Source of the DNA: Acidiflorens sp963715965
GTDB lineage: Bacteria; Acidobacteriota; Terriglobia; Terriglobales; Acidobacteriaceae
Length of the DNA: 64,000 nucleotides
Assembly (NCBI GenBank): GCA_963715965.1
Contig: CAVQSN010000003.1
Coordinates: 1,240,001-1,304,000, forward strand
Direction: 5' to 3'
The notes under the pieces are model-generated. The model ran no database searches and was not told the origin of the DNA. It worked only from the letters and a program-made list of their open reading frames with translations. The translations under genes were made by a program, and so were the position numbers. Of the stretch, positions 34,056 to 42,694 are shown in pieces (position 1 is the first letter of the stretch; the number at the start of each line of letters is the position of its first letter).

Positions 34056-35315
34056 ATGAAATTTCTAAAAAGTTGGAAAGTTCGGCTCCTGCTGTTTCTT
34101 GCCGTCGTGGGTCCTGGCTTTATCACCGCCAACGTCGATAACGATTCCGGCGGCATCCTCACCTATTCCCAGGCCGGCGCCCAGTTCGGCTACACCCTCC
34201 TCTGGACCATGATCCCGATCACCATCGCCCTCATCGTGGTGCAAGAGATGTGCGCTCGCATGGGTGCGGTCACCGGCAAGGGCCTCAGCGATTTGATTCG
34301 CGAAGAATACGGCCTCCGCATTACCTTCCTCATGATGCTCGGCATCCTGATCACAAACTTCGGCAACGTCATCACAGAATTTATCGGCATTGCGGGCAGC
34401 ATGGAGTTGTTCGGAGTCCCCAGGTACTACTCGGTACCGATCTGCGGCGTCATCGTCTGGCTGATCGCGGTCAAAGGGCAGTACAAAAGCGTGGAAAAGG
34501 TTTTTCTTGCGGCCTCGTTCTTCTACATCACCTACATCTTTGCCGGAGTATTAGCCAAACCAGCGTGGATTGAAGCGATGAAGGCTACCATCAAGCCTCC
34601 GGGCATGGCCGCCTTCCATCAGAGTTCCTACCTCTACATGGTCATCGGCGTCGTCGGCACTACCATCGCCCCGTGGATGCAGTTCTATCTGCAAGCCTCC
34701 GTCGTTGAGAAGGGAGTCACCCGCCGCCAGTACAAAGCTTCCCGGCTTGACGTTATCGTGGGATGCATTTTCACCGACATCGTCGCCTGGTTCATCATTG
34801 TCGCCTGCGCCGCCACGCTCTACGTCCACAATGTTCGCAACATTCGCGACGCCGCCGACGCCGCCCAGGCTCTTCGTCCCCTGGCGGGAGACTGGGCCTA
34901 CATTCTCTTTGCACTCGGCCTTTTCAATGCATCCCTGTTCGCCGCTTCCATCCTCCCGCTTTCCACCGCCTTCACCGTCTGCGAAGGATTAGGCTTCGAG
35001 TCGGGTGTCGAACGCAAGTTCTCCGAAGCTCCCGCCTTCTATTGGCTTTACACCGTACTCATCGTTGCCGGCGGCGCGGTCGTCCTCATTCCGGGACTGC
35101 CGCTCATCAAGATCGCCGTATTTTCCCAGGTGGTCAACGGTGCCGTGCTTCCGTTCGTCCTCATCTTCATGTTGCTGCTGATCAACAAAAAAGACTTGAT
35201 GGGAGAATTCGTAAACAAGCGCACCTTCAACTTCATCGCCTGGTCCACCACCGTGATCATGGTGATCCTGACAGCACTTCTGGTTTACGGCCAACTGCGC
35301 GGCAGCGCAGGCTAG
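34056..35315 (+). CDS. NRAMP-family divalent metal transporter with altered metal site
   Basis: The 419-residue inner-membrane protein has about eleven helices. The first-helix motif that is DPGN in Mn/Fe NRAMPs reads DSGG (D30-G33). The sixth-helix MPH motif reads APW (A205), so the soft-ligand methionine is alanine. Other landmarks are FLAVVGPGFITA, VVQEMCARMGAVTGKGLSDLIREEYG and LFNASLFAASILPLSTAFTVCEGLGFE. Loss of the methionine is the change described for NRAMP-related magnesium transporters, so Mg rather than Mn is plausible. The partner MgtE-N/CBS gene lies directly upstream. I take the ATG at 34056; a TTG at 34023 would add eleven residues without a better ribosome site. Confidence 0.82.
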   Translation: MKFLKSWKVRLLLFLAVVGPGFITANVDNDSGGILTYSQAGAQFGYTLLWTMIPITIALIVVQEMCARMGAVTGKGLSDLIREEYGLRITFLMMLGILITNFGNVITEFIGIAGSMELFGVPRYYSVPICGVIVWLIAVKGQYKSVEKVFLAASFFYITYIFAGVLAKPAWIEAMKATIKPPGMAAFHQSSYLYMVIGVVGTTIAPWMQFYLQASVVEKGVTRRQYKASRLDVIVGCIFTDIVAWFIIVACAATLYVHNVRNIRDAADAAQALRPLAGDWAYILFALGLFNASLFAASILPLSTAFTVCEGLGFESGVERKFSEAPAFYWLYTVLIVAGGAVVLIPGLPLIKIAVFSQVVNGAVLPFVLIFMLLLINKKDLMGEFVNKRTFNFIAWSTTVIMVILTALLVYGQLRGSAG

Positions 35316-35448
35316 CGGAAAGAGTTTGGACAGAAACAGGGCTTGCTGCGTCTCCCCCCACTTCAAAGGAACTTGATCGAGCACGAACGAAAAGGGCGGA
35401 GCGAGAGTTTCTACCTCGGAGAGCGCGCAGAAAATTGAACCGCTAAAT

Positions 35449-35487
35449 TAATCGCCACTACGCGTCACGCTCCGCGGAGGGCGATTA
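35449..35487. terminator. Hairpin between the NRAMP gene and the Nudix gene
   Basis: TAATCGCC (35449-35456) pairs perfectly with GGCGATTA (35480-35487) over a 23-base loop. It lies between convergent genes and can serve both strands. No T-run follows. Confidence 0.5.
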
Positions 35488-35504
35488 GGACAGGTCCAGC
35501 TTCT

Positions 35505-35897
35505 CTAGAGAATTTTTCCCGCCGCCAGATCCTTTACCAGTCCCAAGTCCGCTTCCAGAAAATCCAGTCCCAGCAGTTCCTGCCGCGTCACCCAGCGAAT
35601 CTCGCGAAAAATCCGATTCTCAATTTCTCCCTCATGCTTACGGACTTCAAAGAACCGCAGCTCCACCGACCCGCCGCTCGGATATTGATGGACGATGCGC
35701 GCCACTTCAGCGCCAATGTCGGCCACAATTCCCAGTTCCTCTTCGAGCTCCCGCCGCATGGCATCGCGCGGCTGTTCCCCTTCTTCGATCTTTCCGCCGG
35801 GGAACTCCCACTTCAGCGGCATGGGTTGGTGCCGCGTCCTCTGGCACGCCAGGATGCGATCCTCTTTCACAATCAGCGCGGCTACAACTCGTTTCAT
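35505..35897 (-). CDS. Nudix hydrolase, MutT-like (8-oxo-dGTP diphosphatase)
   Basis: The 130-residue product has a perfect Nudix box starting at about residue 34, GGKIEEGEQPRDAMRREL followed by EEELG, fitting GX5EX7REUXEEXGU. The N-terminus VVAALIVKEDRILACQRT and the PLKWEFPGGK segment are typical of MutT, which removes oxidised dGTP from the nucleotide pool. The C-terminal region (REIRWVTRQELLGLDFLEADLGLV) matches MutT length and pattern. It is 78 bases downstream of the GAF gene in the same orientation; both could protect against oxidation. Confidence 0.87.
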   Translation of the reverse strand: MKRVVAALIVKEDRILACQRTRHQPMPLKWEFPGGKIEEGEQPRDAMRRELEEELGIVADIGAEVARIVHQYPSGGSVELRFFEVRKHEGEIENRIFREIRWVTRQELLGLDFLEADLGLVKDLAAGKIL

Positions 35898-35975
35898 GAA
35901 TTAAACCTGCTTCTACCTGCATGTCTGGCTTGTCACGAGCTGGGATCCCATGAGCATCTTCGGCCTCGGCAGACG

Positions 35976-36470
35976 TTAACTGACGTGCTCATCCCCCAGT
36001 CGCTTGCCCACGAGTTGAGCACAATACTCGACCAGTTCGCGGTCCTCGTGGCCAAATGCCGCCAGAAAATGACTGTCAATATCCAGTTCGCCCGCCACCT
36101 TGCCGCGAACAAACACGGGGACCACAATTTCCGACTTGGTTTCGAGGGAGCAGGCAAGATATCGCGAATCCCGATTCACGTCGTCCACAACGACCGTCTT
36201 GCCCGAAGACGCCGCCGCGCCGCAGATGCCTTCGTCGAGCGGAATTCGTGTATGCGGAGTCATCGCGCCTACATAGTGCCCCAGAACCAGCATTGGCGGA
36301 TCAGCTTCTGTATCCAGCAGATAGAAGCCGACCCAGTTGTACTTCAGCATGATCCTGTTGAGCAGAACTGTGATGCCCTTCATCAGTTCGTCGGCGCTGC
36401 GCGCTGCGGCGTTCAAGCGGTCCGCCTCTTGCCGCGCTTCGTTGATCTTCTGCAGATCCAAAATAGCCAT
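35976..36470 (-). CDS. GAF-domain protein related to free methionine-R-sulfoxide reductase
   Basis: The 164-residue product is a single GAF domain with the fRMsr pattern: YNWVGFYLLD, LVLGHYVGAMTPHTRIPLDEGICG, then YLACSLETKSEIVVPVF and GKVAGELDIDSH. Two of the three cysteines of E. coli fRMsr are kept (in GICG and YLACS). The third, normally in a PACIRI-like position, is Thr here. fRMsr reduces free methionine R-sulfoxide. Activity with two cysteines is possible in some homologues, so function is probable but not assured. The ATG at 36470 with AGGA eight bases upstream is preferred over ATGs at 36476 and 36479. Confidence 0.7.
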   Translation of the reverse strand: MAILDLQKINEARQEADRLNAAARSADELMKGITVLLNRIMLKYNWVGFYLLDTEADPPMLVLGHYVGAMTPHTRIPLDEGICGAAASSGKTVVVDDVNRDSRYLACSLETKSEIVVPVFVRGKVAGELDIDSHFLAAFGHEDRELVEYCAQLVGKRLGDEHVS

Positions 36471-36609
36471 GATCATCATCCTAAACCACCCAGCCGCTGT
36501 TGATCTTCTTCCGGCCCCTTTGGTCGGCAAATCGTTCGCACCAGAAGAAGAGCTCCGCAGACTATCGCAAGCCTCGCGTCACCTTTCCCGTGTAAAATCT
36601 CAGTACCCC

Positions 36610-37755
36610 ATGACTCTTGCCAGCTTCGTCGCCAAGTCCGCCTTTCGCAACAAGCGCCGCAGTCTGTTGACCGTCGCCAGCATCGCGTTCTCTCTGCTGT
36701 TGCTCTGCATCATGCTCTGCGTGTGGCGCAGCTTCTACATCGACAAAGGCGCTCCCGACTCCGCGCTTCGCATCATGACGCGTCACAAGGTCTCGCTGGC
36801 TAATTTTCTGCCTATCTATTATCGCGACAAGATTCGTAGTGTTCCCGGCGTGGTCCACGTCGTGCCCATGACCTGGTTCGGGGGCACCTATAAAGACAGT
36901 AAACCGGAAAATTACTTTGCTCAGTTCGCCACCGATCCGGACGAATATTTCGACGTCGCCGCCGATAAAAATATGCCCGCCGACCAACTCGCCGCCTGGA
37001 AACGCGATCGCGCAGGTTGCGTCGTCGACACCGTGCTGGCCGAGAAGCACCACTGGAAAATCGGCGACCACATCCTTCTGCAAGGCACCATCTTTCCCGC
37101 CAATCTTGACCTCACCTTGCGCGGCATCTACACCATCGATCCACCCAGCAGCAATCTCTACTTCCACACCAAGTACCTGGAAGAATCCGTCTCCTGGTTC
37201 AAAGATACGGCCGGATTTTATTTCACTCGCGTCGACACCGCTGAACATATGCCAGTGGCGGCGCGCGCCATCGACGATATGTTCCACGGCACTCCTGTTC
37301 CCACCAAGAGCGAGAGTGAACAGGCCTTCAAACTTGACTTCATCGCCACCCTGGGAAACGTCAAAGCCTTCATTCTCAGTATCTGCGGTGCAGTGGTCTT
37401 CACTACCTTGCTCGTTTGCGCCAATACCATGGCCATGTCGATTCGCGAGCGCACCCGTGAAGTGGCCGTGCTGCGCACGCTCGGCTTCACACGCGAAAGT
37501 ATCCTGAAGTTGTTGCTGGGCGAATCGATCGCTATTTCTCTGATCGGAGGCTTGATCGGGGTCGCCCTCTCGACCGTAGCCATTCTGTTCATGGCCCGTC
37601 CGGGCATTGGCTTACCCGTCTCCATGCACATGACCGCCGCCACCGCGCTCGTCGTTATGCTGGCCGCCTTCGTCGTCGGATTGGTCAGCGGCCTGATTCC
37701 CTCGTATCGCGCCTCCAACCTTGGAATCGTCGACGCTCTGCGCTATATCGGTTGA
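36610..37755 (+). CDS. ABC transporter permease, FtsX/MacB type, without ATPase
   Basis: The 381-residue inner-membrane protein has an N-terminal helix (RSLLTVASIAFSLLLLCIMLCVW), a long periplasmic MacB-like domain (about 45-245) and three C-terminal helices with the FtsX domain signature. The latter includes NTMAMSIRERTREVAVLRTLGFTRESILKLLLGESIAISLIGG. Such permeases pair with a LolD/MacB-type ATPase for lipoprotein or peptide export, but no ATPase gene adjoins it. The ABC ATPase at 2559 belongs to a different (ABC-2) class. I prefer the ATG at 36610, because the longer open frame overlaps the divergent GAF gene. Product and partner are unknown. Confidence 0.82.
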   Translation: MTLASFVAKSAFRNKRRSLLTVASIAFSLLLLCIMLCVWRSFYIDKGAPDSALRIMTRHKVSLANFLPIYYRDKIRSVPGVVHVVPMTWFGGTYKDSKPENYFAQFATDPDEYFDVAADKNMPADQLAAWKRDRAGCVVDTVLAEKHHWKIGDHILLQGTIFPANLDLTLRGIYTIDPPSSNLYFHTKYLEESVSWFKDTAGFYFTRVDTAEHMPVAARAIDDMFHGTPVPTKSESEQAFKLDFIATLGNVKAFILSICGAVVFTTLLVCANTMAMSIRERTREVAVLRTLGFTRESILKLLLGESIAISLIGGLIGVALSTVAILFMARPGIGLPVSMHMTAATALVVMLAAFVVGLVSGLIPSYRASNLGIVDALRYIG

Positions 37756-37877
37756 AACACTTGCGACATTCAATCGTGGAGCAACTTAGCCTGGCGGCAT
37801 GGAGCCGTTCCATCGACGGCGATTCGATACCTCAGCCATTCCATGACCCAATGATTTCGGTGTTAAACTCGCTTCGC

Positions 37878-38186
37878 ATGCGGACCGACATTCTACCCCT
37901 TTGCGATCAGCATTACCGCACCATGGAGCCCGCGCTGGCCCCTTACAATGCCGACTATTGCATTGAATTCTTTCGCTGCACCGACAAATTCTGCCACCGC
38001 TGCTTCGGCGAGCGCATCGGCTACTCCACCCCCAAACGCGGAGATGCGCCGATCCTCACCCCCAACCAACCGGTCTGCGACCGCCATGGCCGCCCCATGT
38101 TCATCATCAGCGTCGATCGCCAGCGCAACCACGTAACCTATGCCTGCCCCGAAAACGACTGTGCCGAGCGCATCGTCCGGACTTAA
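37878..38186 (+). CDS. Small Cys/His-rich protein, possible zinc-binding
   Basis: The 102-residue product is not recognised. It has eight cysteines and several histidines in two clusters: LCDQHY, DYCIEFFRCTDKFCHRCFG in the first half, and VCDRHGRPMF with YACPENDCAERI in the second. This arrangement suggests two zinc-ribbon-like knuckles. Starts at 37851 and a TTG at 37752 overlapping the permease stop are also open; I chose the ATG at 37878 because the cysteine-bearing region begins just after it. It is codirectional with the permease gene. Confidence 0.6.
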   Translation: MRTDILPLCDQHYRTMEPALAPYNADYCIEFFRCTDKFCHRCFGERIGYSTPKRGDAPILTPNQPVCDRHGRPMFIISVDRQRNHVTYACPENDCAERIVRT

Positions 38187-38341
38187 TCCGTCGCACTCGC
38201 CGACAAGTCTTTCGTCGCACTGCAGTGTAGAGCGGCGCGCCTAACCATCCTGAAAGCGTCGCAGCGCGTGGACACACAGGCGTGATCGACGCCATCGACA
38301 AGAGGTGTCTGCGGAAGATGTTGCGATAACTCTCGGGGCCG

Positions 38342-39505
38342 TCACATGGTGATCTTGAATACGACGCCCATGTTATTTGCTCCACCTTCAAGTGTGGTCC
38401 CGTAAAGGTTGCCGTATTGATCCAGAACAACTCCGTTCGGGAAGGCGCCGTCACTAGCCGAATCGCCAAAATTGTAGAGCGTCGTCAGCACGCCCTCAGG
38501 GGAGAGTCTGAAAACCGTCCCCATGCCGTGACCGCCACCCGACGGCGTTGCGCCGTACAGGTTGCCCGCCGCATCCTGTACGGGCGCGCCCGCCAGAATG
38601 CCGCTATCGTTCGCTAGAGAACCGTTCGCCCCATTGAAGCTGAACAATGTCTTGTACTGGCCCGCGGGCGTCAACAGAAAGACCGTGCCGTTGTTGTCCG
38701 TCCCCCCCTCTCCCGTCATCCCGTAAAGATTGTCTTTCGCACCTACCCCAAGGAAGCTGGGAGGGTTCTCCGTATGCCGGTCAGCAACGATGTGGACCGT
38801 CTTCGTATGTCCGGACGCCATTGTCTTATCTATTCTGTAACGATTACAACACCGATGCGGCGGAGCTTGATTCACTGAAATCGAATAGAGGTTGCCCTTG
38901 CTGTCGATGGATAGGCCAACCAAACCCATACCCGCGTCGGTAAACGTATGCACCGTGGTCACCGTCCCCGACGGACTGATCTTATCGATGCTGATATTGG
39001 TCTCGGAAAGCGAAGGGCCGCTTATGACATATACATTCTTGTTTGCATCCAATACGGCGCCAGGAATTTGTATCTGCGGGATGGGGCTGGCTCCGATTGG
39101 CGCAAGAATCTTGAAGTTGCCAGCCGGAGTGATTTGAAACGTCTGCAAAAAGTCCGCAAAGTCAGTGCTGTCATTGTAAGCATCTCCATACAGATTGCCT
39201 TGGTTGTCCAGGACCAGGCTACTGATCGTGGGGAAAACTTCGCCAGTAAGATATTGGAAGGAGTGGATCGTGGAATAGTTTCCAGCCGCGTCGATCTTAA
39301 ACACGACTGTCCCCGCCCCACCATAGAAATTGCCTTGCCCGTCCCCCGTCAAGCCCGCCGTTGTAAACCCTTCATCGCTGACGTCGAAGTTGTGCAGGAT
39401 CGTTTCGGTTTGCGCCTGGACGGAAACAAGCAAGCCCGAAACGACGATGGCCAGCATGAACAACTTGGCGAGACAACTCGCTGCTGTACAACTACGCGTA
39501 AGCAT
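38342..39505 (-). CDS. Secreted GloVer-repeat protein, copy 2
   Basis: The 387-residue product has an ATG at 39505 and a signal peptide (LAKLFMLAIVVSGLLVSVQAQ). Repeats follow with GNFYGGAG, GNLYGDAYND, NLYGMTGEGG, NLYGATPSGGG, GMGTVFRLSPEGVL and LYGTTLEGGANNMGVVFKITM. The C-terminal repeats are canonical GloVer units, whereas the N-terminal ones have diverged. It is a distant paralogue of the protein at 28264-29544. A longer open frame to 39607 adds no plausible leader. Confidence 0.78.
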   Translation of the reverse strand: MLTRSCTAASCLAKLFMLAIVVSGLLVSVQAQTETILHNFDVSDEGFTTAGLTGDGQGNFYGGAGTVVFKIDAAGNYSTIHSFQYLTGEVFPTISSLVLDNQGNLYGDAYNDSTDFADFLQTFQITPAGNFKILAPIGASPIPQIQIPGAVLDANKNVYVISGPSLSETNISIDKISPSGTVTTVHTFTDAGMGLVGLSIDSKGNLYSISVNQAPPHRCCNRYRIDKTMASGHTKTVHIVADRHTENPPSFLGVGAKDNLYGMTGEGGTDNNGTVFLLTPAGQYKTLFSFNGANGSLANDSGILAGAPVQDAAGNLYGATPSGGGHGMGTVFRLSPEGVLTTLYNFGDSASDGAFPNGVVLDQYGNLYGTTLEGGANNMGVVFKITM

Positions 39506-39890
39506 GGAGTGAACCCTTTCAGTTTCCAAGCGGATTTTAGATCCTATGGCGATTCCTCCTTCCCGGGCGCCGAAGCCCGAGAATCTGAGGACACCCACTC
39601 CCATCATCTTCCGGCCGCCTGCGATAGGGAGTTGTTAAATTGATGTCACGATTTTGTAAATTTGTCGCGAAGTGCGGGAAATGCGCGGAACCGATCGAAG
39701 TGGCGCCACTTCACACTACGGAAATCAGTCCCGGTCTTGCTCCACCAATGCGGGAATCCCTTTCGACTGGACAAAATAGGGGACAAATTCAGGCAAACAT
39801 CATCCCCCGCCTGTCGTTTTTTGGCGTTCAGAAACCGGGCCGAACACGGTCATCCACGCGCGATTTATCCATGTGTTCGCCACGTTTTCT
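39506..39890. other. Intergenic region between the GloVer copy 2 and EVE genes
   Basis: These 385 bases contain no convincing gene; open frames here lack codon bias and family features. The stretch holds a small hairpin (GGGC-GCCGAA-GCCC near 39576) and the upstream region of the GloVer gene. No clear promoter motif was identified. Confidence 0.4.
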
Positions 39891-40271
39891 CTACTCGCCC
39901 GCTAGCCACGCATACTGCGCTGCCGTCAGCGGCACCACGCTCAACCGCCCCTGCCGCACCAGAGGTGACTCCGCAAATGCCGGACGTGCTTTGATCTCAG
40001 TCAGCGTCTTTGGCTGAGCGATCGCCTTCCCCACCTTGATCTTGACCTTCGGAACGCGCGGATCGCTCGCATCCACCGCGACCACCGAGGCCGTCCCCAC
40101 CGCACTCTTCTCATCGCCCGTGTGATAAATCACCAACCGCTCGCCCGGCTTCATTTCGCGCAAATGCTTGACCGCCGCTGGATTCGTCACCCCATCCCAG
40201 ATCGTCGCCTTCTCGCGCTCAAGATCTGCGAAAGAATATACCGTCGGCTCAGTTTTCAGAAGGTAGTCCAT
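39891..40271 (-). CDS. EVE-domain protein
   Basis: The 126-residue product is a single EVE (PUA-like) domain with YLLKTEPTVYSFADLEREKATIWDGVTNPAA at the start, the central PGERLVIYHTGDEKSAVGTASVVA and the C-terminal PLTAAQYAWLAG. EVE domains are thought to bind modified bases in nucleic acid. It occurs alone, not in a restriction or modification locus, and so resembles the ubiquitous housekeeping THYN1-like form. No Shine-Dalgarno is visible before the ATG. Confidence 0.88.
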   Translation of the reverse strand: MDYLLKTEPTVYSFADLEREKATIWDGVTNPAAVKHLREMKPGERLVIYHTGDEKSAVGTASVVAVDASDPRVPKVKIKVGKAIAQPKTLTEIKARPAFAESPLVRQGRLSVVPLTAAQYAWLAGE

Positions 40272-40454
40272 GGGGAGGTATTGTAATCAAGGGGAGCGAT
40301 AGGTGTCTTGCCCTCTTCGTCCAGGGCGAAAGATTTCTGCTCCCCTTCACTTTGTTACCGCCGACACTTCCCTTCCACGCCGGTTTCGCTAACAATAAGG
40401 AGGCGCCTAAAACTCCTCGTGACCCCAGCCTCCATCAGTCCGGGCACCACCACC

Positions 40455-42692
40455 ATGGCCAAGGCCATCGAGCGCTACTTTAATGTTTCGCTCTATCTGC
40501 TCGTGCTCACAGGCTTCGGCACCCTCGCCACGACCGGAGGACTCGACCTCCCCACGGTACTGCTGGTAAGCACGGCGCTCGTGCTCCGCGGCTACCAACT
40601 TGTCACCCAGCGCGAGTTTCTGATTGCCGAGCGCTGGACTACGATCCTCACGCTGATCTACGTCTTCGTTTACCTCGCCGACTACGTCTTTTTGTCGCGC
40701 GCATTCTTGGCCGCCAGCGTTCACCTGGTTCTCTTTGCCATGGTCGTAAGGCTGTTCTCATTACAGCGTACGCGCGACCATTACATGCTCGCCGTACTCT
40801 CTTTCCTGATGGTGCTTTCGGCAGCCGTGCTTACCGTTGGCAGCTTGTTCCTCTTCTTCTTTGCCTTCTTTCTGCTCGTGGCCGTCGTCACCTTCGTGCT
40901 CATGGAGATGCGCCACTCCGTCGCCGCCGAGACCAAGCATGCCAAAGATCAGCCGTGGATCGATACTGCCCACTCCGTCAGCGGCCCCGGCCAACGAGTC
41001 GCGGACAAACGTTTTACCGCCCCCAGCCTTCTCTCTCCCAGTCGGCGCATGGCCTACGGGTTGCTGGCGATCGCGCCCGTGCTCATGGTCATGATCCTGG
41101 CTGGCAGTTTTCTCATCTTCTTCCTTCTTCCTCGCATTTCGTCTCACTATCTAAGCGCCTACACGCCCACCAGTGATGTCGCTACTGGTTTCAGCGATCG
41201 CGTACAACTTGGCCGGATCGGCCAGATTCAGCAATCCAGCGCCGTCGTCATGCATGTGGAAATCGAGAACGACTTGCAAGGCGCGTACGACCTGAAATGG
41301 CGTGGAATCGCGTTGAGTAACTTCGACGGCCGCGCCTGGACCAGTTCCTACGGCCAAACTCAGCTTCGACCCGCCCCCGACGGAAGCTATCGCCTTGCCC
41401 CTCTTGTGGACCCGCGCAGCACAGCGGCTCTCGCGACCCGATCCATTCGTTATCGCGTCCTGATGGAGCCCCTTGGAACCAACGTATTTTTTCTGGCAGA
41501 AAGGCCGCAGCGTCTTTTGGGGAGCTTCCGGCAGGTGAGCGAAGACACGGGCGGTGCGGTCTACAATCTGGATGCCGAACGGCCGATCAGTCGCTATGAA
41601 GCGGAATCGCAATTTGCTGAGGCTGACAGCGATGAACTCCGTCGCGCCACCAACCTCGCTCCCAGAGGATCGGAACCGTATCTACACCTGCCCCCGATCG
41701 ATGCGCGCATTCCTAAACTGGCGGAGGAAATCACTGCCACCGCCACCAGCAATTATGACAAGGCGATTGCCGTCGAGCGGTATCTCTCCACTCACTTCGG
41801 CTATACCCTCGAATTGCCGCGCAGCCGGCCAGCCGACCCCTTGGCGAACTTTCTTTTCGAGAGGAAACGAGGCCACTGCGAATATTTCGCCAGCTCGATG
41901 GCCGTAATGCTGCGCACGTTGCACATTCCGTCGCGGATCGTGACCGGTTTTCGTGGCGGCGAATTTAACGATCTCACCGGCCAGTATGTTATCCGCGCCA
42001 GTGACGCCCATTCCTGGGTTGAGGCCTACTTTCCAGGGTCTGGATGGATCAGCTTCGATCCAACTCCCGCCGGAAGTTTACCGTCGCGGACCGGTTGGTC
42101 GCGGATGCAACTGTATCTCGATGCCGCTTCATCGTTCTGGCGCGAATGGATTATTAACTACGACGTCAGCCACCAGCGCGCTCTCGGAAAGGACGCCGCG
42201 ACCAGCAGCCGCCAATTTCTGGACGATGCTCGCCGCTGGATTGAGCGGCGTCATCGCATCCTGCTGCGCTCGGCTCGCCGCGCCCACGCGCACATCACAA
42301 ATTCTCCGGGAAAATCCCTGCTCGGAGTCATGGCGCTTGCCGCCATCTTGCTCACATTGCCGAACCTGGGTCGCGTGATCGCAGGGTTGCGTACGCTTCG
42401 CCTGCGCTCCCATCCGGAACGTGCCCCGCGCGAAGCTGCTGCCCTTTGGTATGACCGGATGGTCGAGCGCACCGCGCGCCTTGGATGGCGAAAACTGCCC
42501 TCGCAAACGCCGCTCGATTTTGTGGCTGCTATTCAGGAAGAAGCGCTTCAGCAGAAAGTGGAACGCTTTACCCGCGCCTATGAATCGGCACGCTTCGGGC
42601 GTTCACTCGACGACGCCCAAAGCTTGCCTGGCCTTTTCAAGGACCTCACCGCCACCAGCGCTGAGCACCAGAAAAAAACGGGGGTCGTATAA
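40455..42692 (+). CDS. Membrane transglutaminase-like protein (TgpA family)
   Basis: The product (745 residues from this ATG) has an N-terminal block of about six helices (DUF3488-like, YLLVLTGFGTLATTGGL to LFLFFFAFFLLVAVVTFVL). A periplasmic transglutaminase core has the triad visible as Cys in RKRGHCEYFASSMAVMLR, His in SDAHSWVEAYF and Asp in SFDPTPAG. A further helix (LGVMALAAILLTLPNL) leads to a C-terminal DUF4129-like helical domain (AALWYDRMVERTARLGWRKL). TgpA is an essential or envelope-linked transglutaminase in some bacteria. A GTG at 40419 is open, with AAGGAGG 15 bases before it, so the start is uncertain. MoxR ATPase and DUF58 genes, often adjacent, are absent. Confidence 0.85.
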   Translation: MAKAIERYFNVSLYLLVLTGFGTLATTGGLDLPTVLLVSTALVLRGYQLVTQREFLIAERWTTILTLIYVFVYLADYVFLSRAFLAASVHLVLFAMVVRLFSLQRTRDHYMLAVLSFLMVLSAAVLTVGSLFLFFFAFFLLVAVVTFVLMEMRHSVAAETKHAKDQPWIDTAHSVSGPGQRVADKRFTAPSLLSPSRRMAYGLLAIAPVLMVMILAGSFLIFFLLPRISSHYLSAYTPTSDVATGFSDRVQLGRIGQIQQSSAVVMHVEIENDLQGAYDLKWRGIALSNFDGRAWTSSYGQTQLRPAPDGSYRLAPLVDPRSTAALATRSIRYRVLMEPLGTNVFFLAERPQRLLGSFRQVSEDTGGAVYNLDAERPISRYEAESQFAEADSDELRRATNLAPRGSEPYLHLPPIDARIPKLAEEITATATSNYDKAIAVERYLSTHFGYTLELPRSRPADPLANFLFERKRGHCEYFASSMAVMLRTLHIPSRIVTGFRGGEFNDLTGQYVIRASDAHSWVEAYFPGSGWISFDPTPAGSLPSRTGWSRMQLYLDAASSFWREWIINYDVSHQRALGKDAATSSRQFLDDARRWIERRHRILLRSARRAHAHITNSPGKSLLGVMALAAILLTLPNLGRVIAGLRTLRLRSHPERAPREAAALWYDRMVERTARLGWRKLPSQTPLDFVAAIQEEALQQKVERFTRAYESARFGRSLDDAQSLPGLFKDLTATSAEHQKKTGVV

Positions 42693-42694
42693 CC

